Of a DNA stretch of 64,000 nucleotides, positions 37,454-46,900 are shown piece by piece. The stretch spans positions 1,798,001 to 1,862,000 of the forward strand of contig CAWGCS010000001.1 of the NCBI GenBank assembly GCA_963821235.1, written 5' to 3'. The notes below the pieces were generated by a model. It saw only the letters and a program-made list of their open reading frames with translations. It made no database searches and was not told the DNA's origin. How positions within the stretch are numbered: the stretch's first letter is position 1; every line of letters begins with the position of its first letter. A program made the translations under genes and the position numbers. This stretch comes from CTSoil-043 sp963821235 (lineage in GTDB: Bacteria > Chloroflexota > Limnocylindria > Limnocylindrales > CSP1-4).

Positions 37454-38649
37454 GGCCGGCCCTCGCCCCGTGCTCGCCGCCGGAGGAAGCGCCAGCGGCG
37501 GGTCGGGCTCACCAGCTGGCCGGCGAGGAGCACGAGCACGACGGAGGTCACCAGCCAGGCCAGCGCCGCCCGGGGCCAGAACGAATCGCGGGTGGTGGTC
37601 GAGGAGAAGGGATCCTCGGCCGTGACCGCCGCGTCGCCGACGATCCCCCAGCCGTTCGCGCCGACGGTCACGGTCACGTCGGGAGGGACGACGCCTCCGA
37701 AGTCGACGCCCGACTTCACCGGGAACGGCACGACGTTCCCGCCGCCCGGGATCGTCCCGGTGACGCTGCCGATGAGCTGGCAGGCGCTGGAGTAGGGATC
37801 GACATCCGCCCCGCACATCACGTCTGCGGCCGCCACGACCGGGTTCAGCCAGAGGAGGAGCTCGGGCGGCCGCGGCAGCGCCGCCGCGGGGGTCGGGGTG
37901 GGCGCCACGTCGGCCGCGACGCCGTCGACGCCCGCGGCCGGCAGCTCGACGGGCCCGTCGCGCTGGACCCCGACGGGCACGCCCGTGGTCGTCCGTTGCC
38001 CGGCCATCTGATCCCAGAAGAACCAGGTGAAGCCGGTGCCCACGGTGAGCACGAGGACCGCCAGGTAGGTCAGGACCGTCGCGCTCTGGGTCCGCCGGGT
38101 CATGCTCGAGAGGAGGATCCCGACCGACCCGAATCCCAGGGCGGTGACGAGCAGGACCACGTAGCCGCGCAGGATGTCCTCCGGGGCCACCCCGCCGAAG
38201 ACGAAGACCACGGCGGTGAGGGGGATGGAGGCGAGGATCAGGACGACCACGAAGGCGAGCGCCGAGGCGAGCTTCCCGAGCACGATGGCGAGGGTGCTGA
38301 CCGGTGTCGCGGTGAGGAGGTCGAGGGTCTGCTTCTCCCGCTCCAGGCTGATCGCGCCGGAGGTCGCCGCCGGGGCGAGGAAGACGACGAGGAGCACCTG
38401 CAGGAAGAGGAGCGTCATGAAGACGGCCTGGCCGATCTGGGCGGAGACGTAGGGGTTGCCCCCGCCGAATGCGGCCTGCGAGGCCGCCGCCTGCCGCTGG
38501 AGCAGGTAGATCATGACGGTGAACCCGGCCAGGAGGGCAAGGTAGAAGGTGAGGGCGATGAAGGCCCGCGGTCCGCGCATCCGGCCGCGGAGCTCCTTCG
38601 AGCCGACAGCGATGATGCCCGAGGCGAGAGCCGCAAGGCGCAGGCGCAT
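37450..38649 (-). CDS. ABC-2 type transporter permease
   Basis: A 399-aa permease with about six membrane helices: near residue 30 (AFIALTFYLALLAGFTVMIY), a cluster between 75 and 210, and one near 365. An extracytoplasmic loop of about 130 residues lies before the last helix and carries two Cys (VMCGAD, SSACQ). SLEREKQTLDLLTATPV is the typical ABC-2 cytoplasmic motif. Coupled by overlap to the ATPase before it and to the Gly-Gln repeat protein after it, so the transporter belongs to the MoxR operon. Confidence 0.85.
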   Translation of the reverse strand: MRLRLAALASGIIAVGSKELRGRMRGPRAFIALTFYLALLAGFTVMIYLLQRQAAASQAAFGGGNPYVSAQIGQAVFMTLLFLQVLLVVFLAPAATSGAISLEREKQTLDLLTATPVSTLAIVLGKLASALAFVVVLILASIPLTAVVFVFGGVAPEDILRGYVVLLVTALGFGSVGILLSSMTRRTQSATVLTYLAVLVLTVGTGFTWFFWDQMAGQRTTTGVPVGVQRDGPVELPAAGVDGVAADVAPTPTPAAALPRPPELLLWLNPVVAAADVMCGADVDPYSSACQLIGSVTGTIPGGGNVVPFPVKSGVDFGGVVPPDVTVTVGANGWGIVGDAAVTAEDPFSSTTTRDSFWPRAALAWLVTSVVLVLLAGQLVSPTRRWRFLRRRARGEGRP

Positions 38650-39605
38650 CACGCCACCGCCGCCGGCGTGTCGCCGGTGACCTGCAGGAAGAGCTCTTCG
38701 AGGTCGCTGGCCGCGCGGGCGAACGAGACGACCCGGACGCCAGCAGCCACGGCACCGGCGAGGAGTCGTGCCGCGCCCTCGTCGTCGCCGGTGAAGCCGA
38801 CCTCGACCAGCCCCTCGCCGACGACCTCCGCCGCCGCGACCGCGGGATCGCCGGCCAGGTGGTCGCGGGCGGCGGCGACGTCGTCCGCGTCGCCGAGGAC
38901 ACGGACGCGAAGGACCGAGCCGATCCGCAGGCGAGCCTCGATCTCGGCCAGGCTGCCCTGGGCCAGGACCCGGCCTCCGTCGATGATGGCCAGGCTGGTG
39001 CACAGCTCCTCCAGCTCGGGGAGGATGTGGCTGCTGATGAGGATCGTCTTGCCCAGCGTCCGGAGCTCGCGGAGCAGCTCGCGCAGCTCGACGCGTGCCC
39101 GCGGGTCGAGGCCGGAGGCCGGCTCGTCGAGGACCAGGACCGAGGGATCGTGGACCAGGGCGTGGGCCAGGCAGAGGCGCTGCTGCATGCCGCGCGAGAG
39201 CGTGGCGACGTAGGAGTCCCGCTTCGAGCCAAGGTCGACGAGCTCCAGGAGGTCCCCGATCATCCGCCGCCTGCGGTCGGCGGGCAGCCCATGGCAGCGG
39301 CCGAAGAAGTCCAGGTACTCCCAGACCTTCATGTCGTCGTAGACGCCGAAGGTGTCGGGCATGTAGCCGAGGACGCGCCGCACGGCGTCGGGGTTCCGCC
39401 GAACGGACGCCCCGGCGATCTCCGCGTCCCCGGCAGTCGGCACCAGGAGCGTGGCCAGGATCCGGAGGGTCGTCGTCTTGCCGGCCCCGTTGGGCCCCAC
39501 GAGCCCGAAGATCTCGCCGGCGCCGATGTCGAGGTCCAGGCCGCCGAGGGCCAGCGTCCCGTCGTAGCGCTTCACGAGGCCACGGGCGGTGACGAGGGCG
39601 CTCAT
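38649..39605 (-). CDS. ABC transporter ATP-binding protein
   Basis: A 318-aa ATPase: Walker A GPNGAGKT, ABC signature LSRGMQQRL, Walker B VLVLDEPASGLDP and the H-loop ISSHIL are intact, followed by a 90-residue C-terminal domain typical of ABC-2 exporters (GldA/NatA-like). It powers the adjacent permease. ATGA overlap with the preceding large membrane protein and TGATG overlap with the permease. Confidence 0.92.
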   Translation of the reverse strand: MSALVTARGLVKRYDGTLALGGLDLDIGAGEIFGLVGPNGAGKTTTLRILATLLVPTAGDAEIAGASVRRNPDAVRRVLGYMPDTFGVYDDMKVWEYLDFFGRCHGLPADRRRRMIGDLLELVDLGSKRDSYVATLSRGMQQRLCLAHALVHDPSVLVLDEPASGLDPRARVELRELLRELRTLGKTILISSHILPELEELCTSLAIIDGGRVLAQGSLAEIEARLRIGSVLRVRVLGDADDVAAARDHLAGDPAVAAAEVVGEGLVEVGFTGDDEGAARLLAGAVAAGVRVVSFARAASDLEELFLQVTGDTPAAVA

Positions 39606-42082
39606 CGCATCTCCCCCTCGAGCTGTACGGCGAGCTGCAGGCCGAACGCGTCCTGGCGCTCGTTGGTCAGGCGGAGGAGGACCGTCCCCGAGGCCGGGTC
39701 GACGAAGCGCCCCGGATCGCGGATCTCGACGACCGCCCCGGAGACGACGTCGGGCACGGTCTTCCATGTGCCCGCCTCCCGGTCGAAGAGCTCGATCGCG
39801 GGCAGGCCGAGGTCGCCGCCGGGCGCCGGCACGGGCGCCACCGGGTCGGTGCTCGGCGGGATCGGCTCGCTGTCGGTTCCCCCGCCCCGGATGGGACCGA
39901 CCTGGCCGAGGTTGATGCCGAGGGCGAGGCGGGTCGCGACGAACGTCCCGGAGATGGGGATGGGCCGGTAGGCCAGGGTGGCCGAGCCGCCGCCGATCGT
40001 CAGGTTGAAGGGGTCCTTGTTGAAGAACTGGGCCTTGGCCTCGACGAGCGACGATCGCATCAGGTCCGGCGTGAAGGTGACCTTGCCGGACGCGCTCAGC
40101 GCGAGCGGCAGGTAGTAGAGCGTCTCGCCCGCCGTGCGCGGCTGCGTGCCGGCCACCAGCACCGGGAAGAGGCTCGGGGCGCCCCAGGCGAGGAGGACCG
40201 GCCCGTCGGCCGGGAGCGTTCCGTTGGACCCGAAGAACGGGTCGTAGGTGAGGGCGTCGACGAGCTGCCGGCGGACCTGGTCGCGGAGGTAGTCGCCGGT
40301 CAGGCGCCCGTCGGGCGTGAACTGCTGGGTGCCGAAGATCCGCTCGGAGAGCTGCCGGCCGAGCGAATCCGGGGCCGACGCGAGATCGACCGTCGCCGAC
40401 GCCCCCGGCGCGAGGTCCGCCAGGACGACGACGCCGGTGCCAAGGACGACCGTTGGCCTGACCAGCGTGGAGTCGGAGGCGTTGCGGATCGTGCCCACGA
40501 CGTGCCCGCCCTCCAGGCGCAGGTCGGCCTCGATCCGCGGCGCGGCCACGGGAGCCTCGGCGCGCACCGCGCGCAGCGTCCCGTAGCCGACCGCCAGGGC
40601 GCGGACCCGGGCCGGATCGCCCTGCACCACGTCGAGGCCCTGCCCGTCGGCCTGCCCGAAGCCCTCACCGCTGTACGGCGCCGAGAGGAGGGCGCCGCCC
40701 GGGATGCTGACGTCGTACGAGCCCCGTGTCGGGGAGAAGACGCCGAGGTAGACCTGGGCCTGCGCCGCCTCCGTGCCCGGCGCCGCTCGCACGAGCGCGA
40801 CCTGGTTGACGATGACGTCGGTGCCGCGGAGGGCTGCCCCGATCCCGAAGGCGGCGACGGTGAAGCCGACCACGAGGAGGGGCATCGTGACCCAGGCCCA
40901 TTCGCGCCGGTCGAGTCGCCGCAGGACCAGGTAGTTGAGAGGCCCGATGAGGAGGATGTAGCCGAAGATCAGGATGAGCAGCCCCTCCACCGGGGGGAGG
41001 GCCAGGGCCGGCATGGTCCCCAGCAGGGAGACCAGGATGCTGTCGTCGCCGACGATCAGCGGCGCCCTGGACGTCCCGCGGGCGGCGACGATCGTGGCCC
41101 ACAGCACGTCGACGGAGGTGCTCTCGGCGAGCCAGGACGTGGCCGGGTCGAAGCCGGCCAGGGTGACCGCCCCGCTGCCGAAGGGCCGGTCGGCGACGAT
41201 CGCGCGGTCGCCCGAGGTTGCCAGGGCGCGGCCGCCGGCCATGAGGGTGCCGGCCAGGGCGGGGAGAGGCTCGGCCGCGCGCGGGAGCGTCCCCCCGAGG
41301 AGGCCCCGGATCACCTGCGGATCGACATCGATCGTGGCGGTCGGGCGGAACGGCAGCAGCTCGTCCGGAAAGCCCGCCAGGAGGCCGAGCCCGCCGCTGC
41401 CGCCGAGCACGGTCAGCCGGCCGCCGCCGGCGAGCCACGTCCGCAGGCCGGCCAGCTGCTCCAGCGAGAGCTGTCCCGCGTCGACGTCCTGCCAGACGAT
41501 GCGGTCGAGGACCGACCATGCCTCGGGGCGGTCCGGGAGGTCCTCCGGGCCGAGCTGGACGACGGCCGGCTGCGGCCCCGACGGGTCGCGGAGGCGGCCG
41601 AGCGCGGCGATGAGCGGGCCCGGGCGCTCGGCGACGACGCCGACGACGAGCTGCCCGGCGTCGTGCAGGGCGAAGGCGACCGTGCGACGCGTCACGACCT
41701 TCTCGTCCGCCACGAGCGCCACCTCGAGCGTCCCGCCGAAGGCGGGGGCCTGGGCGTGGAGGGTGTAGGCCTTGCGCGAGGTCGTGGGGAGGTCAACCGG
41801 GATGGCGAAGCGCGTCCGCCCCTGGGTGCCACCGATCAGGCGCAGCTCGCCGGCGAAGGCAGGTCCGTCGTTGGCGAGGTCCACCCGGATCGCCATCCAC
41901 GATCCCGTGCGGGCATGGCCCTGGACGAGGGCGCGGGCGTTCATCGTCATGCCGGCGGGGGTGGCCGGGGTCGGCGACGGGCTGGCGGCGCGGACGACCC
42001 ATGGGACGGCCGCGACGACCACGAGGGTGGCGGCGATCGATGCGGCGATGCGACGGCCACGCGAGGCCCGGGCGTGGTGCAC
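39602..42082 (-). CDS. Large membrane-anchored extracytoplasmic protein, first gene of the MoxR operon
   Basis: An 826-aa protein I do not recognise. An N-terminal signal or anchor (about 12-31), a beta-rich region to about 130, an amidotransferase-like segment with VWQDVDAGQL and a glycine turn (WLAGGGRLTVLGGSGGL), two membrane helices in the middle (VEGLLILIFGYILLIGPLNY and VTMPLLVVGFTVAAFGIG), and a long C-terminal beta-rich half. The GTG at 42082 is chosen because GAGAGAGGGG precedes it. Its domain order recalls accessory proteins of GldF/GldA-like ABC systems, but that is only resemblance. Expressed divergently from DUF1015 across a 176-base gap. Confidence 0.7.
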   Translation of the reverse strand: MHHARASRGRRIAASIAATLVVVAAVPWVVRAASPSPTPATPAGMTMNARALVQGHARTGSWMAIRVDLANDGPAFAGELRLIGGTQGRTRFAIPVDLPTTSRKAYTLHAQAPAFGGTLEVALVADEKVVTRRTVAFALHDAGQLVVGVVAERPGPLIAALGRLRDPSGPQPAVVQLGPEDLPDRPEAWSVLDRIVWQDVDAGQLSLEQLAGLRTWLAGGGRLTVLGGSGGLGLLAGFPDELLPFRPTATIDVDPQVIRGLLGGTLPRAAEPLPALAGTLMAGGRALATSGDRAIVADRPFGSGAVTLAGFDPATSWLAESTSVDVLWATIVAARGTSRAPLIVGDDSILVSLLGTMPALALPPVEGLLILIFGYILLIGPLNYLVLRRLDRREWAWVTMPLLVVGFTVAAFGIGAALRGTDVIVNQVALVRAAPGTEAAQAQVYLGVFSPTRGSYDVSIPGGALLSAPYSGEGFGQADGQGLDVVQGDPARVRALAVGYGTLRAVRAEAPVAAPRIEADLRLEGGHVVGTIRNASDSTLVRPTVVLGTGVVVLADLAPGASATVDLASAPDSLGRQLSERIFGTQQFTPDGRLTGDYLRDQVRRQLVDALTYDPFFGSNGTLPADGPVLLAWGAPSLFPVLVAGTQPRTAGETLYYLPLALSASGKVTFTPDLMRSSLVEAKAQFFNKDPFNLTIGGGSATLAYRPIPISGTFVATRLALGINLGQVGPIRGGGTDSEPIPPSTDPVAPVPAPGGDLGLPAIELFDREAGTWKTVPDVVSGAVVEIRDPGRFVDPASGTVLLRLTNERQDAFGLQLAVQLEGEMR

Positions 42083-42258
42083 GACACCCCTCTCTCGACC
42101 CACCCCGGCGGGCGGTCTGCCATCCAGACGCGGGGCCTGCCCCGAAAGTTGCGCCACCGAAGGCGATCCGCCGCCTCGCCGCGCTACACTCTGCCCGATC
42201 CCGCCGCGCGTCGCGCGGCGAAGGCTCCCCGGACCCATCCCGGTGCCCTGGAGGTCGC

Positions 42259-43581
42259 GTGCCCGAGATCCGCCCGTTCCGTGCGCTCCGTTACAGCCCC
42301 GACGCGGTCCCCGACCTCTCCCGCGTCGTCGCCCCGCCGTATGACGTGATCTCGCCGGCACGGCGCGCCGAGCTCGCAGCGCGCGACCCTCGCAACATCG
42401 TCGCCATCGACCTGCCGGTTGACGCCGGCGCCGCGGACCCCGACGAGAAGTACCGCCAGGCCGCCCGCCTTTTCACCGCCTGGCGCTCCGACGGCACGCT
42501 CCGCAAGGATCGCCAGCCATCCCTCTACGTCTACGAGGAGGAGTACGCGGTCCCCGGCACGTCGACGCGGCGAGCCCAGCGGGGCTTCTACGGGCGCCTC
42601 CGGCTGGAGCCCTTCGGGCCGGGGGCGGGCGTCCTGCCCCACGAGCGGACCCTTGCCGGCCCCAAGGAGGACCGCTACAAGCTGATGCGGGCCACCGGCG
42701 CCAACGTCTCGGGGGTGATGGTCCTCTACGCCGATCCCACGGGTGCCGTCGCCCGCCTCCTGGCGGCCGCGACCGAGTCGCCGGCCGTGGCCGACGCGAC
42801 CGACGACGAGGGCGTCCGCCACCGCCTCTGGACGCTCCCCGACGACGGGCCGACGGCGCCGGACGTCGCCGCGCTGCGCGAGGCCGCGGGCCATGGGCCG
42901 GTCACCATCGCGGACGGGCATCATCGCTACGAGACCGCGCTTCGCTACCGCGACGAGCGGCGGATGACACGCTCGTGCGAGGATGACCCGGCCTTCGACT
43001 ACCTCCTCGCCCTCTTCATGGAGACGTCGTCGGAGCCGCTCCTGGTCCTGCCCACCCACCGCGTGGCCCGCGCCGTGAGCGCCGCCGACGGCCTCATCGC
43101 CGCAGCCGCCGCGACGGGGCTCTTCGACGTGGAGCCGGCCGACCGCGCGACCCTCGGCGAAGCATTCGGGCCCGGCTCGCCGGCGCCGGGCGGCCGTGGC
43201 CGCCTGGGTCTCTGGACGCGATCGGGCGGGGCCGTGCTGACAGCCCGCCGGGCTGCCTTCGAGCCGTTCCTCCCGGCCGGCGGGCAGACGCTGCGGCGCC
43301 TCGACGTGACGCTGCTGGCGGTCGCCCTCGAGCGGCTCTGCGGGATCGACCGTGCGGGGACGACGACGGGTGGCCGGGTCGCCTTCACGAAGGACGTCGG
43401 CGAGGCCGTCGGGTGGGTCGACAGCCGGACCGACGCCGCCGACGCCGCGTTCCTCCTCCAGGGCACGCCGGTGGCGGACATCGAGGCGGTCGCGCGCGAG
43501 GGCGACCTGATGCCCCAGAAGAGCACCTACTTCTTCCCGAAGCCGGTCACGGGCTTCGTCCTGAACCCACTCGAGTGGTGA
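42259..43581 (+). CDS. DUF1015 family protein
   Basis: A 440-aa protein of the DUF1015 family: it opens with IRPFRALRYSPDAV and VVAPPYDVISPA, has the LPHERTLAGPKEDRYKLMRA block near residue 130, the ADGHHRYETALRY motif near 220 and the end DLMPQKSTYFFPKPVTGF. The function is not established; it is often found near amino-acid genes. The GTG at 42259 follows GGAGG. A TACACT box near 42185 may be its -10. It runs into the hydrolase gene one base later. Confidence 0.85.
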   Translation: MPEIRPFRALRYSPDAVPDLSRVVAPPYDVISPARRAELAARDPRNIVAIDLPVDAGAADPDEKYRQAARLFTAWRSDGTLRKDRQPSLYVYEEEYAVPGTSTRRAQRGFYGRLRLEPFGPGAGVLPHERTLAGPKEDRYKLMRATGANVSGVMVLYADPTGAVARLLAAATESPAVADATDDEGVRHRLWTLPDDGPTAPDVAALREAAGHGPVTIADGHHRYETALRYRDERRMTRSCEDDPAFDYLLALFMETSSEPLLVLPTHRVARAVSAADGLIAAAAATGLFDVEPADRATLGEAFGPGSPAPGGRGRLGLWTRSGGAVLTARRAAFEPFLPAGGQTLRRLDVTLLAVALERLCGIDRAGTTTGGRVAFTKDVGEAVGWVDSRTDAADAAFLLQGTPVADIEAVAREGDLMPQKSTYFFPKPVTGFVLNPLEW

Positions 43582-43582
43582 G

Positions 43583-44476
43583 ATGAACGACGACCCGCTC
43601 GACCGCGAGTGGTCCCGCCTGCCGACCCCGCCGCCCGGGACGGTGCCCGGCGGCCGTCCCGTCCGCAAGGACGAGATCGAGCTCGATGAGCGCGGCTGCT
43701 ACATCGAGAGCTGGCTGCCGGAGCGGCGTTCCCGGCGACGGCCCCTCTTCTACGTCCACGGGGAGCTCGCCGGCTCGTGGCTGTGGGAGCGCTGGCTCCG
43801 TCACCTCGCCGGGCGCGGCTGGGAGGGTCACGCCCTCAACCTCCGGAACCACTACTGGAGCAGGACGGCCGACCCGCTGACCCTCTCCTTCGAGACCTAT
43901 CTCGACGATGTCGTGGCCGGACTGGAGCGGGTCGGCCCGAGCGTGGTGGCAGTCGGCCACGGGATGGGCGGGCTGCTGGTGCTCAAGGCGGCCGCCGAGC
44001 GCAGCCGCGTCGCCGGGCTCGTCCTCCTCGACGCCGAGGCGCCGACCGCGACACGGCCCCCGGTGAAGCCGCACGTGATCCGCGACGTCCCCGCGGTCTA
44101 CGGCCGGGCCGTGATCGGCTGGGAGACCCTGGCGGAGAAGCTGCAGCGGGAGAACCGCGACCTCACTCTCGAGGACGTGTTGCGGATCCAGCACCTCCTG
44201 GGGCAGAAGCCCCGCGAATCCGGGCGGGCCCGGGCGGCGATGCTGGCCGGCGTGCCAGTCCAGCCGCGGCTCCTGGACGGCGTGCCGATCCTCGTCGTGG
44301 GGTCGGGCGTCGACGGCGCGCCCGCGGCGATCGCCGCCGAGCGCCTCGCGGCATGGCTGGGAGCCGAGCACGAGCAGTTCGGGGCGGCCTCGCACTACGG
44401 CCTGGTGCTCTCGGAGGAGGGACATCGCCAGGTGGCGGAGCGCGTGCGGGCCTTCCTCGAGACGCACCGCCTCTAG
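43583..44476 (+). CDS. Alpha/beta-hydrolase fold protein lacking the nucleophile
   Basis: A 297-aa alpha/beta-hydrolase fold protein: oxyanion region YVHGELAGSW near residue 60, DAEAP after strand 6, and C-terminal His in SHYGLVL. The nucleophile elbow reads GHGMGG (Gly127) where active enzymes have GHSMGG, so the catalytic Ser is missing. It may be a non-hydrolytic fold member or use another mechanism. One base separates it from DUF1015, implying a two-gene operon. Confidence 0.8.
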   Translation: MNDDPLDREWSRLPTPPPGTVPGGRPVRKDEIELDERGCYIESWLPERRSRRRPLFYVHGELAGSWLWERWLRHLAGRGWEGHALNLRNHYWSRTADPLTLSFETYLDDVVAGLERVGPSVVAVGHGMGGLLVLKAAAERSRVAGLVLLDAEAPTATRPPVKPHVIRDVPAVYGRAVIGWETLAEKLQRENRDLTLEDVLRIQHLLGQKPRESGRARAAMLAGVPVQPRLLDGVPILVVGSGVDGAPAAIAAERLAAWLGAEHEQFGAASHYGLVLSEEGHRQVAERVRAFLETHRL

Positions 44477-44487
44477 GGTCGCCGCGG

Positions 44488-44517
44488 TTGCGGCGCTCGG
44501 CGAGCCTCTGCTATCCT
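44488..44517 (+). promoter_or_regulatory. Promoter of tRNA-Glu
   Basis: TTGCGG (-35) and TATCCT (-10) with 18 bases between, about 32 bases upstream of the mature tRNA 5' end. Confidence 0.5.
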
Positions 44518-44549
44518 CGCCACGGTCGAGGGTCAGGCCCGCGATCCGT

Positions 44550-44626
44550 GCCGCATTCGTCTAGAGGCCCAGGACACCGCCCTCTCAAGGCGGAGACCAC
44601 CGGTTCGAATCCGGTATGCGGTACCA
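44550..44626 (+). tRNA. tRNA-Glu (anticodon CTC)
   Basis: Complete cloverleaf of 77 nt. Acceptor GCCGCAT pairs with ATGCGGT (a G-U at the first pair), the anticodon stem CCGCC/GGCGG encloses loop CTCTCAA with anticodon CTC, the T arm is ACCGG-TTCGAAT-CCGGT, and CCA is encoded. It reads the GAG codon. Confidence 0.95.
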
Positions 44627-44640
44627 GCTCGAATCACCCG

Positions 44641-44668
44641 ACGCCCCCGGTCCGCGCCCCGGGGGCGT
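44641..44668 (+). terminator. Terminator hairpin after tRNA-Glu
   Basis: ACGCCCCCGG / CCGGGGGCGT is a perfect 10-bp stem followed by TCCCTTT. A second hairpin (GTTCCC-TTTC-GGGAAC, 44667-44682) overlaps its 3' edge, and a third (CGGCCGGCG/CGCCGGCCG, 44684-44706) follows before dgcN. The first is a likely tRNA terminator; the alternatives could control read-through. Confidence 0.6.
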
Positions 44669-44732
44669 TCCCTTTCGGGAACGCGGCCGGCGACGTGCGC
44701 CGGCCGGCGCACGGCAGTCGATCGGAGGCGAC

Positions 44733-45830
44733 ATGCGACCCCAGGCGCCACGGCGACTGGTGATCCTGACCGAGGGCCAGTTCGGCCCGCACTCGGGCAA
44801 GACCGCCTTCGGGGTGATCCGCTACGGGCGCGACGAGGTCGTCGCCGTCCTCGACTCGACGCTCGCCGGGCGCAACGTCAGGGAGTGGATCCCGGACCGC
44901 GACGTCCCGATCGTGGCCACCCTCGACGAGGCCCTCGCGATCCCCGGCCGCCCCCGTCCCGACGCCCTCGTCATCGGCATCGCGCCGACCGGCGGGCGGC
45001 TTCCGGACGCCTGGCACGCTGTCCTCCACGCCGCCATCGACGCCGGCCTGGAGCTCCACTCCGGGCTCCACACCTTCCTCGGCGACGACCCGGAGCTGTC
45101 GGCCGCCGCCGCAATCGCCGGCGTCCGGATCGTCGACTACCGCCGCCCGCCAGAGCGCTTCGAGACGTCGGTCGGGCGTCGCCACGTCCCCGGGAAGCGG
45201 GTCATCCTGACCGTCGGGACCGACTGCGCGATCGGCAAGATGTCGGTCGCCCTCGAGCTCCGCAACGCCGCGCGCGCGGCGGGCCACGCGGTCTCCTTCG
45301 TCCCGACCGGCCAGACCGGCATGATGATCGACGGCTGGGGCGTCTCCGTGGACCGGGTCGTCAGCGACTTCCTCAACGGGACCGTGGAGTGGCTGGTCGA
45401 GGAGGGCGAGCGGCTCGGCGACTGGGTGATCGTCGAGGGCCAGGGCTCGCTCGACCACCCCGCCTACAGCGCGGTGACCATGGGGCTCATCCACGGGGCG
45501 ACGCCCCATGCCATGGTCCTCGTCCACCGGGCCGGCCTGGCCGCCCACGATTTCGACCACCTACCGGAGCGCTCGTTCCCGATCGCGCCGCTGCCGCCGT
45601 TCATCGAGCTGCACGAACGCGTCGCCGCGCTCGTGGCGCCCTCGAAGGTCGTCGGGGTGGCCGTCAACACGTCGCTCTTCCCCGACGAGGGCGAGGCCCG
45701 CCGGGCCGTGGACGCCGTCGCGGCCGAGACCGGCCTGCCGGCGGCCGACCCCGTCCGCTTCGGGGCGGCCGGCTTCTGGGCCGACGTCGCGACCGCGGTC
45801 GACGGGCTGCCCTGGGTGGCATCGCGATGA
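44733..45830 (+). CDS. dgcN: DUF1611 protein, D-glutamate N-acetyltransferase-like
   Basis: A 365-aa DUF1611 protein with a P-loop-like motif GTDCAIGKMSVALEL near residue 165, VPTGQTGMMIDGWG, VEGQGSLDHPAYS and LVAPSKVVGVAVNTSL. The family member DgcN N-acetylates D-glutamate in a catabolic route where DgcA then racemises the product; here the next gene is a DgcA-like enolase-superfamily enzyme with ATGA overlap, which supports that assignment. The start at 44733 follows GGAGG. A truncated relative lies at 25.8 kb. Confidence 0.75.
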   Translation: MRPQAPRRLVILTEGQFGPHSGKTAFGVIRYGRDEVVAVLDSTLAGRNVREWIPDRDVPIVATLDEALAIPGRPRPDALVIGIAPTGGRLPDAWHAVLHAAIDAGLELHSGLHTFLGDDPELSAAAAIAGVRIVDYRRPPERFETSVGRRHVPGKRVILTVGTDCAIGKMSVALELRNAARAAGHAVSFVPTGQTGMMIDGWGVSVDRVVSDFLNGTVEWLVEEGERLGDWVIVEGQGSLDHPAYSAVTMGLIHGATPHAMVLVHRAGLAAHDFDHLPERSFPIAPLPPFIELHERVAALVAPSKVVGVAVNTSLFPDEGEARRAVDAVAAETGLPAADPVRFGAAGFWADVATAVDGLPWVASR

Positions 45831-46900
45831 GCGGCGGGTGGGACCTCCGCTCGCGGATCCTCCGGATTCCGTATCGCGACCCCTTCCGGATCGCCCGCTC
45901 CTCGCACGGCGTCGGGGCCACGATGACGACCGTGATCGTCGAGCTGCGCTCCGAGGCCCTGCCCGGGCTCGTGGGGATCGGCGAGGGCTACCCGGACGCC
46001 TACTACGGAGAGACGACAGAGACGATGCACGTCGTCATGGCCGCGCTCCTCGGGGCTGTCGAGCCGGGATCGCTCGACACTTCGACGCCGGCTGCGGCGG
46101 GCGCTTCGCTGGCGGCGATCGGCTCGGCCTTCGACAGCACGATCCGGGGTCACGGGGCAGCCAAATGCGCCCTCGACATCGCCCTCCACGACCTGGCCGG
46201 CAAGGCCACCGGGATGCCCGTCCACGCCCTGCTGGGCCTCGCCCCGGCGATTCCCCCGACGGACTTCACGCTGGGGCTCGACGAGCCGGCCGTCGTCGCC
46301 GAGCGGGCACGTCGCGCGGCGCGGTTCCCGGCCCTCAAGATCAAGGTCGGCGGGCCCGCCGACCTGGCCACGCTCGAGGCGGTCCGAGGCGTCTACGGCG
46401 GACCCCTGCGCGTCGATGCCAACACCGGCTGGGACCCGTCCACTGCGGCGTCGCTCATCCCGGAGCTGGTGCGGCTCGGCGTCGAGCTGATCGAGCAACC
46501 GTTCCCGCCCCGCCGCTACGACTGGCTGCGGGCCCTCCAGGCGTCCTCGCCGCTCCCGATCGTGGCCGACGAGAGCGCGGTCCTCCTCGAGGACCTCGAC
46601 GGCCTCGTCGGCGTCGTCGACGGGGTGAACGTGAAGCTGGCGAAGTGTGGCGGTGTCGGCCCGGCGGCGCGCATGCTGGCGCGGGCACGGGAGCTCGGCT
46701 TCCGGACGTTCCTCGGCTGCATGGAGGAGACGAGCGTCGGGATCGCCGCCTCGGCTGCGGTGGCCTCCCTCGCCGAGTGGGTCGACCTGGACGGCTGCCT
46801 CCTCCTGGCCGACGACCCCTTCGACGGCCTCGAGCTCGGCGACGACTGCCGCTGGCGCCTGACCGGTGCGCCCGGCCTCGGGGTGGCCGCGAGGTCGTAG
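45827..46900 (+). CDS. dgcA: Enolase-superfamily epimerase/racemase (DgcA-like)
   Basis: A 357-aa muconate-lactonizing-subgroup enzyme. The catalytic Lys lies in LKIKVG, metal ligands in VDANTGW, LIEQP and VADES, and the second catalytic Lys in NVKLAKCGG. Dipeptide epimerases share this architecture; pairing with a DUF1611 gene favours N-acetyl-glutamate racemisation (DgcA). Translationally coupled to dgcN. A long gene-free region follows. Confidence 0.78.
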   Translation: MSGGWDLRSRILRIPYRDPFRIARSSHGVGATMTTVIVELRSEALPGLVGIGEGYPDAYYGETTETMHVVMAALLGAVEPGSLDTSTPAAAGASLAAIGSAFDSTIRGHGAAKCALDIALHDLAGKATGMPVHALLGLAPAIPPTDFTLGLDEPAVVAERARRAARFPALKIKVGGPADLATLEAVRGVYGGPLRVDANTGWDPSTAASLIPELVRLGVELIEQPFPPRRYDWLRALQASSPLPIVADESAVLLEDLDGLVGVVDGVNVKLAKCGGVGPAARMLARARELGFRTFLGCMEETSVGIAASAAVASLAEWVDLDGCLLLADDPFDGLELGDDCRWRLTGAPGLGVAARS

